This document shows, in pieces, positions 1 to 5,961 of a DNA stretch of 5,961 bases; the first letter of the stretch is position 1; each line of letters opens with the position of its first letter. The position numbers were made by a program, and so were the translations under genes. The notes below the pieces were generated by a model. It had not been told where the DNA came from, ran no database searches, and saw only the letters and a program-made list of their open reading frames with translations. Source of the stretch: JBOGWY01 sp050694015 (GTDB lineage Bacteria > Actinomycetota > CADDZG01 > WHSQ01); contig JBOGWY010000031.1 in NCBI GenBank assembly GCA_050694015.1, positions 1-5,961 on the forward strand, in the 5' to 3' direction.

Positions 1-6
1 ATGTGA

Positions 7-20
7 GACAGAGGTGCCGA
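7..20. repeat. Imperfect direct copy of the terminator arm at 79-92
   Basis: GACAGAGGTGCCGA at 7-20 matches GACAGAGGCCCCGA at 79-92 in 12 of 14 positions. The second copy forms the left arm and first loop base of the strong hairpin downstream of the tRNA. The following bases (CTTCACAGG against GTTCAGGG) are also loosely alike. No matching right arm for the first copy is visible nearby, so it may be a decayed or partial copy of the hairpin element. It may also be chance. Confidence 0.35.
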
Positions 21-59
21 GACTTCACAGGTTTGCTCGGACGCCGGGGGGCTACCCAC

Positions 60-74
60 GGGCTACCGAAGCCC
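60..74 (-). other. Small hairpin following the tRNA terminator
   Basis: GGGCT at 60-64 and AGCCC at 70-74 are perfect inverted arms of five base pairs around a five-base loop. On the minus strand it reads GGGCT-TCGGT-AGCCC and starts four bases after the large hairpin at 79-114. An 8-base direct repeat, GGGCTACC, occurs at 49-56 and 60-67, so the AGCCC arm could pair with either copy. It may be an auxiliary part of the terminator or a 3' end stabiliser. There is no clear T-tract after it. Confidence 0.4.
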
Positions 75-78
75 TCAA

Positions 79-114
79 GACAGAGGCCCCGAACGTCTGT
101 TCAGGGCCTCTGTC
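79..114 (-). terminator. Long hairpin, probable terminator of the tRNA transcript
   Basis: GACAGAGGCCC (79-89) and GGGCCTCTGTC (104-114) are perfect 11-bp inverted arms. Inside them GAAC (91-94) pairs with GTTC (99-102). In minus-strand RNA the bases from 103 and 90 form a U-G wobble, giving an uninterrupted 16-bp stem closed by an AGAC tetraloop. Read from the plus strand the same position is a C-A mismatch, so the structure is better formed in minus-strand RNA. It begins 15 bases after the tRNA discriminator base. Only two T residues follow, so it is not a canonical U-tract terminator. Actinobacteria often have such U-poor terminators, and a processing or stability role is also possible. 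Confidence 0.7.
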
Positions 115-129
115 CTGCGAACTTCTGAG

Positions 130-203
130 TTGCAGGGGCGGGATTTGAACCCGCGACCTCCGGGTTATGAGCCCGGCGAGCTACCAGACTGCTCCACCCT
201 GCC
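130..203 (-). tRNA. Initiator tRNA-fMet (anticodon CAT)
   Basis: The minus strand folds into a complete 74-nt cloverleaf. The acceptor stem pairs G2-G7 with C66-C71, the D stem is GAGC/GCTC, the anticodon stem is CCGGG/CCCGG around CTCATAA, and the T stem is GCGGG/CCCGC around TTCAAAT. The CAT anticodon lies at 167-169. Three features identify it as initiator rather than elongator: consecutive G-C pairs at the base of the anticodon stem, an A11-U24 pair in the D stem, and no Watson-Crick pair between bases 1 and 72. Here the 1-72 combination is G-A, whereas C-A is the usual bacterial form. The discriminator is A (position 130) and is followed by CTC, so CCA must be added after transcription. 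The gene lies 144 bases after the UPF0182 stop codon on the same strand and is followed by a strong hairpin. Confidence 0.95.
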
Positions 204-208
204 CCGCC

Positions 209-214
209 ATGATA
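209..214 (-). promoter_or_regulatory. Possible -10 element of the tRNA promoter
   Basis: The minus strand reads TATCAT, five of six matches to TATAAT, ending five bases before the first base of the mature tRNA. Initiation from it would fall at or very near the mature 5' end, leaving almost no leader. At 16-19 bases upstream I find no convincing TTGACA-like -35 box. The tRNA could instead be read through from the UPF0182 transcript, since no convincing terminator is visible in 215-347. I see no gene or other clear signal in the rest of the 204-347 gap. Confidence 0.3.
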
Positions 215-347
215 ACGGGACGTGCGGAGAAGGGATCACGCGGCGAACTGACCCCGCTCAGGACGCGCCTCGCGACGACTCGAGCAAACGTTCCGACCCG
301 CCCGCCCGAAAACCGTCTGATGGGCGTGATCACCGACTCCGCAAAGT

Positions 348-3188
348 TCAGCGGGAGAGTTGCTCGGCTCGCTGTAGGAGTTGGCCCAGACGTTCGATGA
401 GGCGTCCGTAGGTTTCGAAGTCGCCGCGGGCGAGTGCTTCTTGAGCTTGGGCGTAGACCTTACCGGCCTGCGCGACGATCCGGCGCAGCTCCCGGTCGAC
501 GTCGCCGGTGGGCTCCTCCGGTTCCGAAGGCTCGTCGGGCTCGGTGGGCTCTTCCGGTTCTTCGACCCCAGGTGTCACGCCGAACAGGTCCGCGAGCGCC
601 CCCTCGAACGAGTCGCCCAACGCGACCTCCTGGCCAAACACGAGCACGACGCGCTTGAGCTCGGGGATCCCTCCGTCCTCGGCTTCGAGGAATACCGGCT
701 GCACGTACAGGATCGACTCCTCGATCGGAAGGATGACCAGCGAGCCGAAGATGAGCTGCGACCCCTCCTGGCCGAGCAGGGTCCGGTCGCGCGAGAACTC
801 GGCATCCTGGTTGATGAGGTTGCGCACCTGCGATGGACCCTCGACGACCGTCTGACGGGGGAACTGCAGCGTGAGGAACTCGCCGTACTTGTCGGGATCG
901 GAATGCGCCGCCAGCATGGCCACCATGTTGTTCTTGTTGCGCGGGGTTACCGGACGCACGAGCATGAACTCCTGTTCCGTTTCGCCGGGGAGCTGGATCA
1001 GCAGGTAGGTCGAATCGACCCGATCCGACGTCGGCTCCGTAGTGAGGACACCCTCGAGTTGCGCGCCGTTGGCGCTGCTCGGGATCGCCCACTCATCCTC
1101 GCGCGCGTACAGGCCCTCGGCGTCGTTGATGTGGTACGAGAGGAAGACCTCGGTCTGCAGCTCGAAGAGGTCTTCGGGATAGCGGAAGTGTGCCTTGAGC
1201 TCGTCCGACGGCTCTTCTTCGGTGAACAGGGCCGGGAACGCGTTGCGCCACGCCTGGATCATCGCGTCGTCGTCATCCACGATGTAGAACTTCATCGTCC
1301 CGTCGTAGGCATCTACGACGACCTTCACCGAGTTGCGGACGTAGTTGATGTCCCCGCCGAGCAGTCCCGACTCGTCGGTGCCCGTGATCGTCGACGCGTC
1401 GTATAGCTCCGAGTACGGGTACAGAGACGTCGAGGTGTACGCGTCCATGATCCATACGAGGTCCCCGTCGACGACCGCGATGTAGGGATCGTGATCGAGC
1501 GAGAGGAACGGCGCCGCTCGGCGAACGCGATCCCGGACGTTCCGGTACAAGAGGATCTTGGACTCATCGGTGATCAGGTTCGACAGGATCAGGTTGGTGT
1601 CCGACTCCCGGACGGCGAACGCCAACTGCCGCAGGAAGCCGCCGACGCCGACGCCCCCCTCGCCCTCGTACTGGCTCCGGGCGACGCCCTCCTGCTGCGG
1701 GTAGTCGATCTCCTCCTGGTCGGTGTTGACGATGGAGTACTCGTCGGGATCGAACTCCTCGCCGTAATAGATGCTGGGCTGCTCGGCCCCCAGCTCATCG
1801 GCTCCCGCCGCGATCGTGCCCGGGACATCGCGCACGAGGAAGCTCGGTTGTCCGGACGCGGTCGCCTCGTTGGCTAGGCTCGAGACGATCCCGTAGCCGT
1901 GCGTGTACTGCAGGTGCAGGTTCGACCACTTCTGCGACTGCTCCGGCAGGTTGTCAAGTTCGAGCTCACGACTCGAGATAAGTACCTGCCGCGTCTGCCC
2001 GTCGATCTCGTAGCGATCGATGTCGACGTCGGGGAAGGTGTAGTAGGGCCTGATCGCCTGTAGTTGCTCGTATGCGTTCTTCAGGACGTTCGGGTCCCAC
2101 AGCCGTACGTTCTGCAGCAGCGCCTGGTTGGCCTCAAGGCGCTCCGATGTGAGCTGGTCCGACGCGGGATAGCCCTGGGTCTCGACATCGTCGAGTCCGA
2201 ACCCGAAGCGAGTCGCCTCGATGTTGCGCGCGATGTAGTCGCGCTCGCGCGGGAGCTCGTTCGGCTCGACCGAGAACCGTTGTATCGCCCACGGCCACAC
2301 GCCACCGGCGAGGAACGCGAAGAGGATCCAGATCCCCACCGCGGCGAGAGGCAACGACAAACGGCGCACCCAGATGTTCGCGACGAACAACAGTGCGGAG
2401 ATCACCGAGATGATCGCGAGGAGCTTCAGCGCCGGCAGTTGGGCGTTCACGTCGGTGTAGCTCGCGCCCGTCACGACGCCGCGGGTCGAGAAATTCAGTT
2501 CGAACTGTCCCAGCCAGTACTGCGCCGCGCGGGTCAGCGCCAGGGCGCCGAGGAGCACCGACACGTGGGCCAGCGCGCCGCTCGAGAGCCCGGCTAACCG
2601 GCGTTCCGGGCGGATCGCGCCGTGGAAGTAGTGCGCAACGAGGCTGAAGATCAGCGTGGTGATGAGGGCGGAACGCAACTGCGCGAGGACGAGGTCGTAG
2701 AACGGGAACTCGAAGACGTAGAAGCCCGCGTCGCGACCGAACTGCGGATCGTCGACACCGAAGGACACGCGGTTCGCCCACAAGAGCACCGTCTCCCACT
2801 GGGCGCTGACGACGAGCCCGGTGAGGAGCCCGACCAACAAGGCGAGCCCGATCCGCGCCCATCGCAGATAGGGACGGATCGCGTCCCGGTACCGATCGAA
2901 AGGATCGGGACGCCCCGTCGGACGAGTGTTGTAGCGAGGCGCCAGGCGCGCCGCGAGGACGAGGTTCCCCCACACGAGCAAAGCCGTCACCAGCCCGGCG
3001 ATGATCCCGACGCCGAACTGGGTCCTCAGGCTCGTCCACAGCACCGAAACGAATCCGACCTCCTGGAACCACAGGACGTCCGTGTAGAAGTAGGCGAAGA
3101 AGTTCGCGGTGAGGACGAGGAAGACGAGGATGCCGATGACGATGGCACCCCGCCTGCGGCGCGGTTCCGGCGCCGGGCGTGGCTTCAT
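348..3188 (-). CDS. UPF0182 family seven-helix membrane protein
   Basis: This 946-residue protein matches the UPF0182 family (PF03699/COG1615), whose biochemical function is not established. After a basic N-terminus (RRRR near residue 10) there are seven hydrophobic stretches, near residues 14-34, 56-80, 110-130, 170-189, 205-223, 253-273 and 278-298. The family-like segment TDVLWFQEVGF follows the first helix. By the positive-inside rule the N-terminus is cytoplasmic, so an odd number of helices puts residues 300-946 outside the cell. A short acidic Pro/Glu spacer (about 875-893) leads to an amphipathic helical tail (about 896-945) containing ALARGDFETYG, a type of ending common in actinobacterial members. 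The length is normal and no frameshift is seen. The ATG at 3188 lies 10 bases after the lipoprotein stop codon, with only a distant AAAGGG upstream, so translational coupling is likely. Family assignment is firm; role is unknown. Confidence 0.93.
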   Translation of the reverse strand: MKPRPAPEPRRRRGAIVIGILVFLVLTANFFAYFYTDVLWFQEVGFVSVLWTSLRTQFGVGIIAGLVTALLVWGNLVLAARLAPRYNTRPTGRPDPFDRYRDAIRPYLRWARIGLALLVGLLTGLVVSAQWETVLLWANRVSFGVDDPQFGRDAGFYVFEFPFYDLVLAQLRSALITTLIFSLVAHYFHGAIRPERRLAGLSSGALAHVSVLLGALALTRAAQYWLGQFELNFSTRGVVTGASYTDVNAQLPALKLLAIISVISALLFVANIWVRRLSLPLAAVGIWILFAFLAGGVWPWAIQRFSVEPNELPRERDYIARNIEATRFGFGLDDVETQGYPASDQLTSERLEANQALLQNVRLWDPNVLKNAYEQLQAIRPYYTFPDVDIDRYEIDGQTRQVLISSRELELDNLPEQSQKWSNLHLQYTHGYGIVSSLANEATASGQPSFLVRDVPGTIAAGADELGAEQPSIYYGEEFDPDEYSIVNTDQEEIDYPQQEGVARSQYEGEGGVGVGGFLRQLAFAVRESDTNLILSNLITDESKILLYRNVRDRVRRAAPFLSLDHDPYIAVVDGDLVWIMDAYTSTSLYPYSELYDASTITGTDESGLLGGDINYVRNSVKVVVDAYDGTMKFYIVDDDDAMIQAWRNAFPALFTEEEPSDELKAHFRYPEDLFELQTEVFLSYHINDAEGLYAREDEWAIPSSANGAQLEGVLTTEPTSDRVDSTYLLIQLPGETEQEFMLVRPVTPRNKNNMVAMLAAHSDPDKYGEFLTLQFPRQTVVEGPSQVRNLINQDAEFSRDRTLLGQEGSQLIFGSLVILPIEESILYVQPVFLEAEDGGIPELKRVVLVFGQEVALGDSFEGALADLFGVTPGVEEPEEPTEPDEPSEPEEPTGDVDRELRRIVAQAGKVYAQAQEALARGDFETYGRLIERLGQLLQRAEQLSR

Positions 3189-3198
3189 GCCACGCAGG

Positions 3199-4440
3199 TT
3201 AAACGCCCTTTATCAGTTCGATGCCAGGTGGGTCCAGGATGTCGAGGTCGCGGCTCGTGGGCGACGGCTCCGGCTCGGGCTCGCTGTTGGGTCCCGGTGG
3301 GAGCTCGTCCTCGATATCCTCGACCGTACAGCTCGCGAAGTCGGCGCAGTCGTCGGACTCACCGCCGCCGTTCCCGTTCCCGTCCCCGTCGCCGTTGCCG
3401 CCACCGGTACTGCCGGTGATGACGGTCTCGTCGTCACCGCCGGTGCCGGGGGCCGATCCGGACGAGCCCTCGGACACGGCGATCACGAACTCCGGGCTAC
3501 CCCCGCCTCCGCCGGCCAGGACCTGCGTACCGAGGATCAGATCCGAGAGTTGCGCGAGCAATGGAGTTGCACGCACTTCGAGGATCGTCGCCGCGACACC
3601 CCATCGGGCACCGGCGTCGTAGAGGTCGAACGCTTGCTTGAACGAACGCTCGAGCGAGCGGTCCCTGTCGTTGGTTGCGATCGTGAACCCGACGAGCAGA
3701 TCGGCGGGGGCACGTCGCAGGAACGGACGCATGAAATCGACCTTCGCGGCACCGGCGAGATCGGCGAAGTAATCGAGGGGGGGTCGCGAGCCGTCGAGCT
3801 GCCGCGAGAAACCGATCGCGAGACGATCGAGATCCTCCGTCAGGTTGACGACCTCACCGATGTACTCCTCGTCCCACCCGTCGTACGTGAGCTCGTACGG
3901 TGACGCGGCGTCCGGAAGATCCCCCGCCGCGATGTCGACCTCGTAAAGGGGGCGCATCGCGATACGACCTTCACCCGGAGCCGACAGCGTCACGTTCGCG
4001 CTGTAGCTCGCAGCGCGCGACGCACCGAAGCCGCGATCGAGCCGGAACCTGCCGTCTGAGAATGACGCGGTGGCATCGTCGAACAGAACCTTCATGTCCT
4101 CGCCGGGAGCGTTCGCGAGCAGGCTTCCACTCTGGCCTTCGATCGTGCTGGTGGAACGGATGCGAACGCGCGCGGTGCCCTTGAGCGAGTTGAGCGAGAC
4201 CTCGCGATGTGCCTCGAGCTCGAGTTCGGCAACCCCGTCGCGGCCCTTCACCACCACGACGTCCTGAGGCTGGAGGTCGTGGGTGTCGGTTACCTTGATC
4301 ACCTCGCTGCCGCGATGAAGGGTGACCTCCCCACCCAGCGCACGTATCGTCATCGGCCCGATGTCGTCGTCCGACGAGCACGCGCCTCCGAAGAGCGCGA
4401 CGACGAGAATGACGCCGAGAAGGGAGTGACGGAAAGTCAT
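3199..4440 (-). CDS. FecR-like domain lipoprotein, function unknown
   Basis: This predicts a 413-residue exported protein. The signal sequence starts MTFRH, has a hydrophobic core to about residue 19 and ends LFGGAC-SSDDD, with Cys21 the likely lipidated residue. The -3 residue is Gly rather than the preferred Leu, so lipidation is probable, not certain. Residues about 27-108 resemble a FecR-type beta domain (pattern DVVVVKGRDGVAELELEAHR then VSLNS). Residues about 203-305 look mainly helical and I do not recognise them. The tail is low complexity: Gly/Asp/Asn-rich, then a CADFASC cysteine pair (365, 371), then EPEPEPSP. I chose the ATG at 4440 because it gives a compact signal peptide; an in-frame GTG at 4482 would add 14 polar residues before it and would overlap the upstream dyad. 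It lies 10 bases before the UPF0182 gene, surely in one transcript. The protein is not a classical FecR, since no TonB-dependent transporter or anti-sigma architecture is present. A glycan- or protein-binding envelope role is inference. Confidence 0.85.
   Translation of the reverse strand: MTFRHSLLGVILVVALFGGACSSDDDIGPMTIRALGGEVTLHRGSEVIKVTDTHDLQPQDVVVVKGRDGVAELELEAHREVSLNSLKGTARVRIRSTSTIEGQSGSLLANAPGEDMKVLFDDATASFSDGRFRLDRGFGASRAASYSANVTLSAPGEGRIAMRPLYEVDIAAGDLPDAASPYELTYDGWDEEYIGEVVNLTEDLDRLAIGFSRQLDGSRPPLDYFADLAGAAKVDFMRPFLRRAPADLLVGFTIATNDRDRSLERSFKQAFDLYDAGARWGVAATILEVRATPLLAQLSDLILGTQVLAGGGGGSPEFVIAVSEGSSGSAPGTGGDDETVITGSTGGGNGDGDGNGNGGGESDDCADFASCTVEDIEDELPPGPNSEPEPEPSPTSRDLDILDPPGIELIKGV
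3361..3405 (-). repeat. Imperfect hexamer repeat encoding a Gly/Asp/Asn linker
   Basis: On the plus strand the run reads as tandem imperfect hexamers GTTCCC, GTTCCC, GTCCCC, GTCGCC, GTTGCC. On the coding strand these give alternating Asn/Gly and Asp/Gly (NGDGDGNGNG) flanked by glycines. It sits in the lipoprotein between the helical region and the cysteine pair. It is best read as a flexible, possibly length-variable linker. The Asp/Asn alternation loosely recalls Ca-binding loops, but the hydrophobic positions of such motifs are missing. Confidence 0.6.
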
Positions 4441-4452
4441 GCTGAGTGAGTG

Positions 4453-4456
4453 TCCT
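4453..4456 (-). promoter_or_regulatory. Weak ribosome binding site of the lipoprotein gene
   Basis: The minus strand reads AGGA, separated by 12 bases from the ATG at 4440. The core is short and the spacing long, so this is only modest support for that start. No better Shine-Dalgarno match is seen in front of this ATG. Confidence 0.35.
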
Positions 4457-4477
4457 ATCTGCCCGGTTGCATCCGCT

Positions 4478-4514
4478 TTCACCTAAGTCTCTAGAAGCTC
4501 TCTACGTAGGTGAA
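4478..4514. promoter_or_regulatory. Perfect 8-bp inverted repeat, candidate operator
   Basis: TTCACCTA at 4478-4485 and TAGGTGAA at 4507-4514 are exact inverted copies separated by 21 bases, a centre-to-centre distance of 29 bp (close to three helical turns). The dyad lies 38-74 bases upstream of the lipoprotein start, in the only sizeable gap between the kinase and the lipoprotein. That is where a promoter for the lipoprotein-UPF0182 operon would be expected. The interior holds smaller palindromes, CTACGTAG (4502-4509) and TCTAGA (4490-4495). There is no T-run after it, so it does not look like a kinase-gene terminator. No well-matched -35/-10 pair could be placed, and the cognate regulator is unknown. 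Confidence 0.5.
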
Positions 4515-4553
4515 TAGTCCATGGGAACCACTTTCGTAGCCGTGGATAACTAG

Positions 4554-5961
4554 TCATTCACCATCAGCCGCCGGGATGGCGATCGTGAGCCTGGTGCCGT
4601 GCTCCGGCCGGCTCTCGACCGTCACCGAGCCGTCGTGCGCCTGGACGATGCGCTGTACGAAGGCCAAGCCTAGCCCCAGGCCCCCGAAAGTGCGGGTCTC
4701 GGACCCATCCAATTGATGGAAATCCGAGAAGATCAGCGGGATGTCGTCGGCCGGGATCCCGATGCCCTCGTCCGAGATGCTGACCTCTACCAGCCGTCGG
4801 AGCAGATCGCCATCGCCGGCGGGGGCCCCCTTCACCTCGAGCCTGATCGTCCCACCGTAGGGACTGAACTTCATGGCGTTGTCGAGGACTTCCTCGAGCG
4901 ACCTCCGCAACAGACGCTCGTCCCCGACGACCTGCGGGACCTGCTGGTGTATGTCGGTCACAACGGAGTGACGATCGCTCCGCTTCGACCATTCGTTCGC
5001 GAGCTCCTCGACCATCATCGAGATATCGACCGCCGTTGTCTTCGGCGACAAGCGGCCCGCTTCCATCGCCGAGAAGTCCACCAGCAGATGCACGATGCGC
5101 TCGAGCCGCGTGGTGGACTCGAGGATGCCGGCCACGAACTTCTGTGCCTTGTCCGGCGGCACGTCCTTGCGCCCGAGGATCTCCGCGTAGCCCTTGATCG
5201 GCGTGAGTGGAGTACGGAGCTCGTGTGAGATGTTGGACAGGAACTCGGTTTTCATGCGTTCGACCTCGCGCTCGCGCGTCATGTCGCGCATGACGAGCAC
5301 GCCGCCCGCCGCTTCGCCCTCTTCGTCGGCCAGTGGCGCGCTGACGATCGTGACGGGGATGGGCCTGCCGTCGCGCGGCTCTACGAAGATGTTGTCGACG
5401 GAACCGGCGGCAAGGTCGTAGATCGGCAACGGCACGTCGTTGCCGTGTGAGTCCTTCGTCTGCAGGATCTCGCGCACCGGCTTCCCGATCGCCTCCGCGG
5501 CCTTGATCCCGGTCTGGCGTTCCGCCTCGCGGTTGAACGCGAGCACGTTCCCGTCGGCATCGACGGCGACCAGACCGTCGGCCATCGACTGGATGATGGT
5601 TTCGATGCGCGCGCGTAGGTCGTGTTCCTCACGTGCCGCGTCGCGCAAGTCGTTCGTCATCTTGAAGAGCGACGTCGTCATCTCGTTGAACGTCTCGCCG
5701 AGGCGACCGACCTCGTCCTCACCTCCGACCGGAGCCTCGGCCCTCAGGTTCCCCTCGCGCACCTCTTCCGCCGTCTGCGTGAGCAACTGGATCGGGCGCG
5801 TGATGCGACGTCCAGAGAACCACGCCAAGACGAGAGCGATCGCGCCCACCGCCATCGCGACGAGGAACAGCACGCTCGTCACGCCCTGGCGCGCGTTGAC
5901 CACGACCTGGGCCGGAGTCGACAGCACGAGGGTGGCGATCGTTCGACGCGGGGGGGTGGGC
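4554..5961 (-). CDS. Sensor histidine kinase (HAMP-PAS-HisKA-HATPase_c), N-terminus missing
   Basis: This is a two-component sensor kinase that autophosphorylates on histidine and passes the phosphate to a response regulator. The reading frame stays open to the window edge, so the true start is outside. The GTG at 5927 is only the first possible internal start; residues are numbered from it. A membrane helix lies at 17-37, followed by HAMP at about 38-90 (GRRITRPIQLL, DEVGRLGETFNEM). A PAS domain covers about 108-217 (MADGLVAVDADGNVLAFNRE). HisKA has the H-box SNISHELRTP with phospho-acceptor His235 and an ExxT motif (E236, T239) typical of kinases that also act as phosphatases. HATPase_c shows the N-box (LDNAMKFSP, Asn350), the G1 box DEGIGIP (386-392), the F-box region (IFSDF) and the G2 box GGLGLGLA. 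All catalytic motifs are intact. The layout resembles PhoR/WalK-type kinases, but the missing sensor part and absent partner prevent naming a signal. The stop codon lies 113 bases before the lipoprotein gene. Confidence 0.95.
   Translation of the reverse strand, partial: PTPPRRTIATLVLSTPAQVVVNARQGVTSVLFLVAMAVGAIALVLAWFSGRRITRPIQLLTQTAEEVREGNLRAEAPVGGEDEVGRLGETFNEMTTSLFKMTNDLRDAAREEHDLRARIETIIQSMADGLVAVDADGNVLAFNREAERQTGIKAAEAIGKPVREILQTKDSHGNDVPLPIYDLAAGSVDNIFVEPRDGRPIPVTIVSAPLADEEGEAAGGVLVMRDMTREREVERMKTEFLSNISHELRTPLTPIKGYAEILGRKDVPPDKAQKFVAGILESTTRLERIVHLLVDFSAMEAGRLSPKTTAVDISMMVEELANEWSKRSDRHSVVTDIHQQVPQVVGDERLLRRSLEEVLDNAMKFSPYGGTIRLEVKGAPAGDGDLLRRLVEVSISDEGIGIPADDIPLIFSDFHQLDGSETRTFGGLGLGLAFVQRIVQAHDGSVTVESRPEHGTRLTIAIPAADGE

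Noticed and set aside
2..29. TGTGA...TCACA inverted pair resembling a CRP site
   Set aside because: The arms are 18 bases apart instead of six, and the flanks do not match the CRP consensus.
130..411. Plus-strand open frame covering the tRNA (begins MQGRDLNPRPPGYEPGELPDCS)
   Set aside because: This is the well-known spurious translation of a tRNA antisense strand.
381..1406. Long plus-strand open frame of 341 codons inside the UPF0182 gene
   Set aside because: It lies wholly antisense to a recognised family protein, has composition typical of high-GC shadow frames (rich in Arg, Leu, Val, Asp, no recognisable domain), and has no convincing ribosome binding site.
3367..3396. Ca-binding RTX or dockerin-like repeat in NGDGDGNGNG
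   Set aside because: The required hydrophobic positions and repeat periodicity are absent; a flexible linker explains it.
2622..3419. Plus-strand open frame of 265 codons across the start of UPF0182 and the end of the lipoprotein gene
   Set aside because: It spans two real genes on the opposite strand, is dominated by Arg/Glu runs, ends in an Arg/Ser-rich stretch from the repeat region, and matches no family I know.
4480..4482. GTG as start of the lipoprotein gene
   Set aside because: It would put 14 mostly polar residues before a well-formed signal peptide and would lie inside the inverted repeat; the ATG at 4440 fits better.
4486..4530. Promoter for the lipoprotein operon using TTCACC as -35 and TAGAGA as -10
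   Set aside because: The -10 matches only three of six bases and the spacer is 15, so it is not supportable, although a promoter is expected in this gap.
4541..4549. TTATCCACG on the minus strand, one mismatch from a DnaA box
   Set aside because: A single imperfect box with no further copies, no AT-rich region and no replication genes nearby; chance is the simpler explanation.

Overview
The window looks like chromosomal DNA from a GC-rich bacterium, most plausibly an actinomycetote (Actinobacteria). The clues are the strong G+C bias at third codon positions, a full-length UPF0182-type membrane protein (a family best represented in Actinobacteria, also found in Cyanobacteria and some Firmicutes), and an initiator tRNA without an encoded CCA. 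Genus or order cannot be assigned from the sequence alone. I see no phage, transposon, CRISPR or defence genes, and codon use looks uniform.

All supported genes lie on the minus strand, so the order of transcription runs from right to left. At the right edge (4554-5961) is a membrane-bound sensor histidine kinase whose N-terminus lies outside the window. It shows the last membrane helix, HAMP, PAS, HisKA and HATPase_c. A 113-base gap (4441-4553) follows, carrying a perfect 8-bp inverted repeat that may be an operator. Next comes a putative lipoprotein with a FecR-like N-terminal domain (3199-4440). Ten bases later begins a 946-residue UPF0182 protein with seven predicted membrane helices and a large predicted extracytoplasmic part (348-3188). 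After 144 bases without a convincing gene comes the initiator tRNA-fMet (130-203). It is followed by a long hairpin (79-114), probably the transcript end or processing signal, and a second small hairpin (60-74).

The lipoprotein and the UPF0182 protein are almost certainly co-transcribed. Their predicted topologies put the lipoprotein and the large UPF0182 domain on the same outer face of the membrane, so a shared cell-envelope role is a reasonable hypothesis. No biochemical function is established for UPF0182 and none is claimed here. The kinase is separated from this pair by the gap with the dyad; a regulatory link is possible but unproven, and no response regulator is visible.

No clearly new system is evident. 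The points most worth following up are the lipoprotein-UPF0182 pair, the TTCACCTA/TAGGTGAA dyad, the G1-A72 ending of the initiator tRNA, and the hairpin and repeat cluster downstream of the tRNA.
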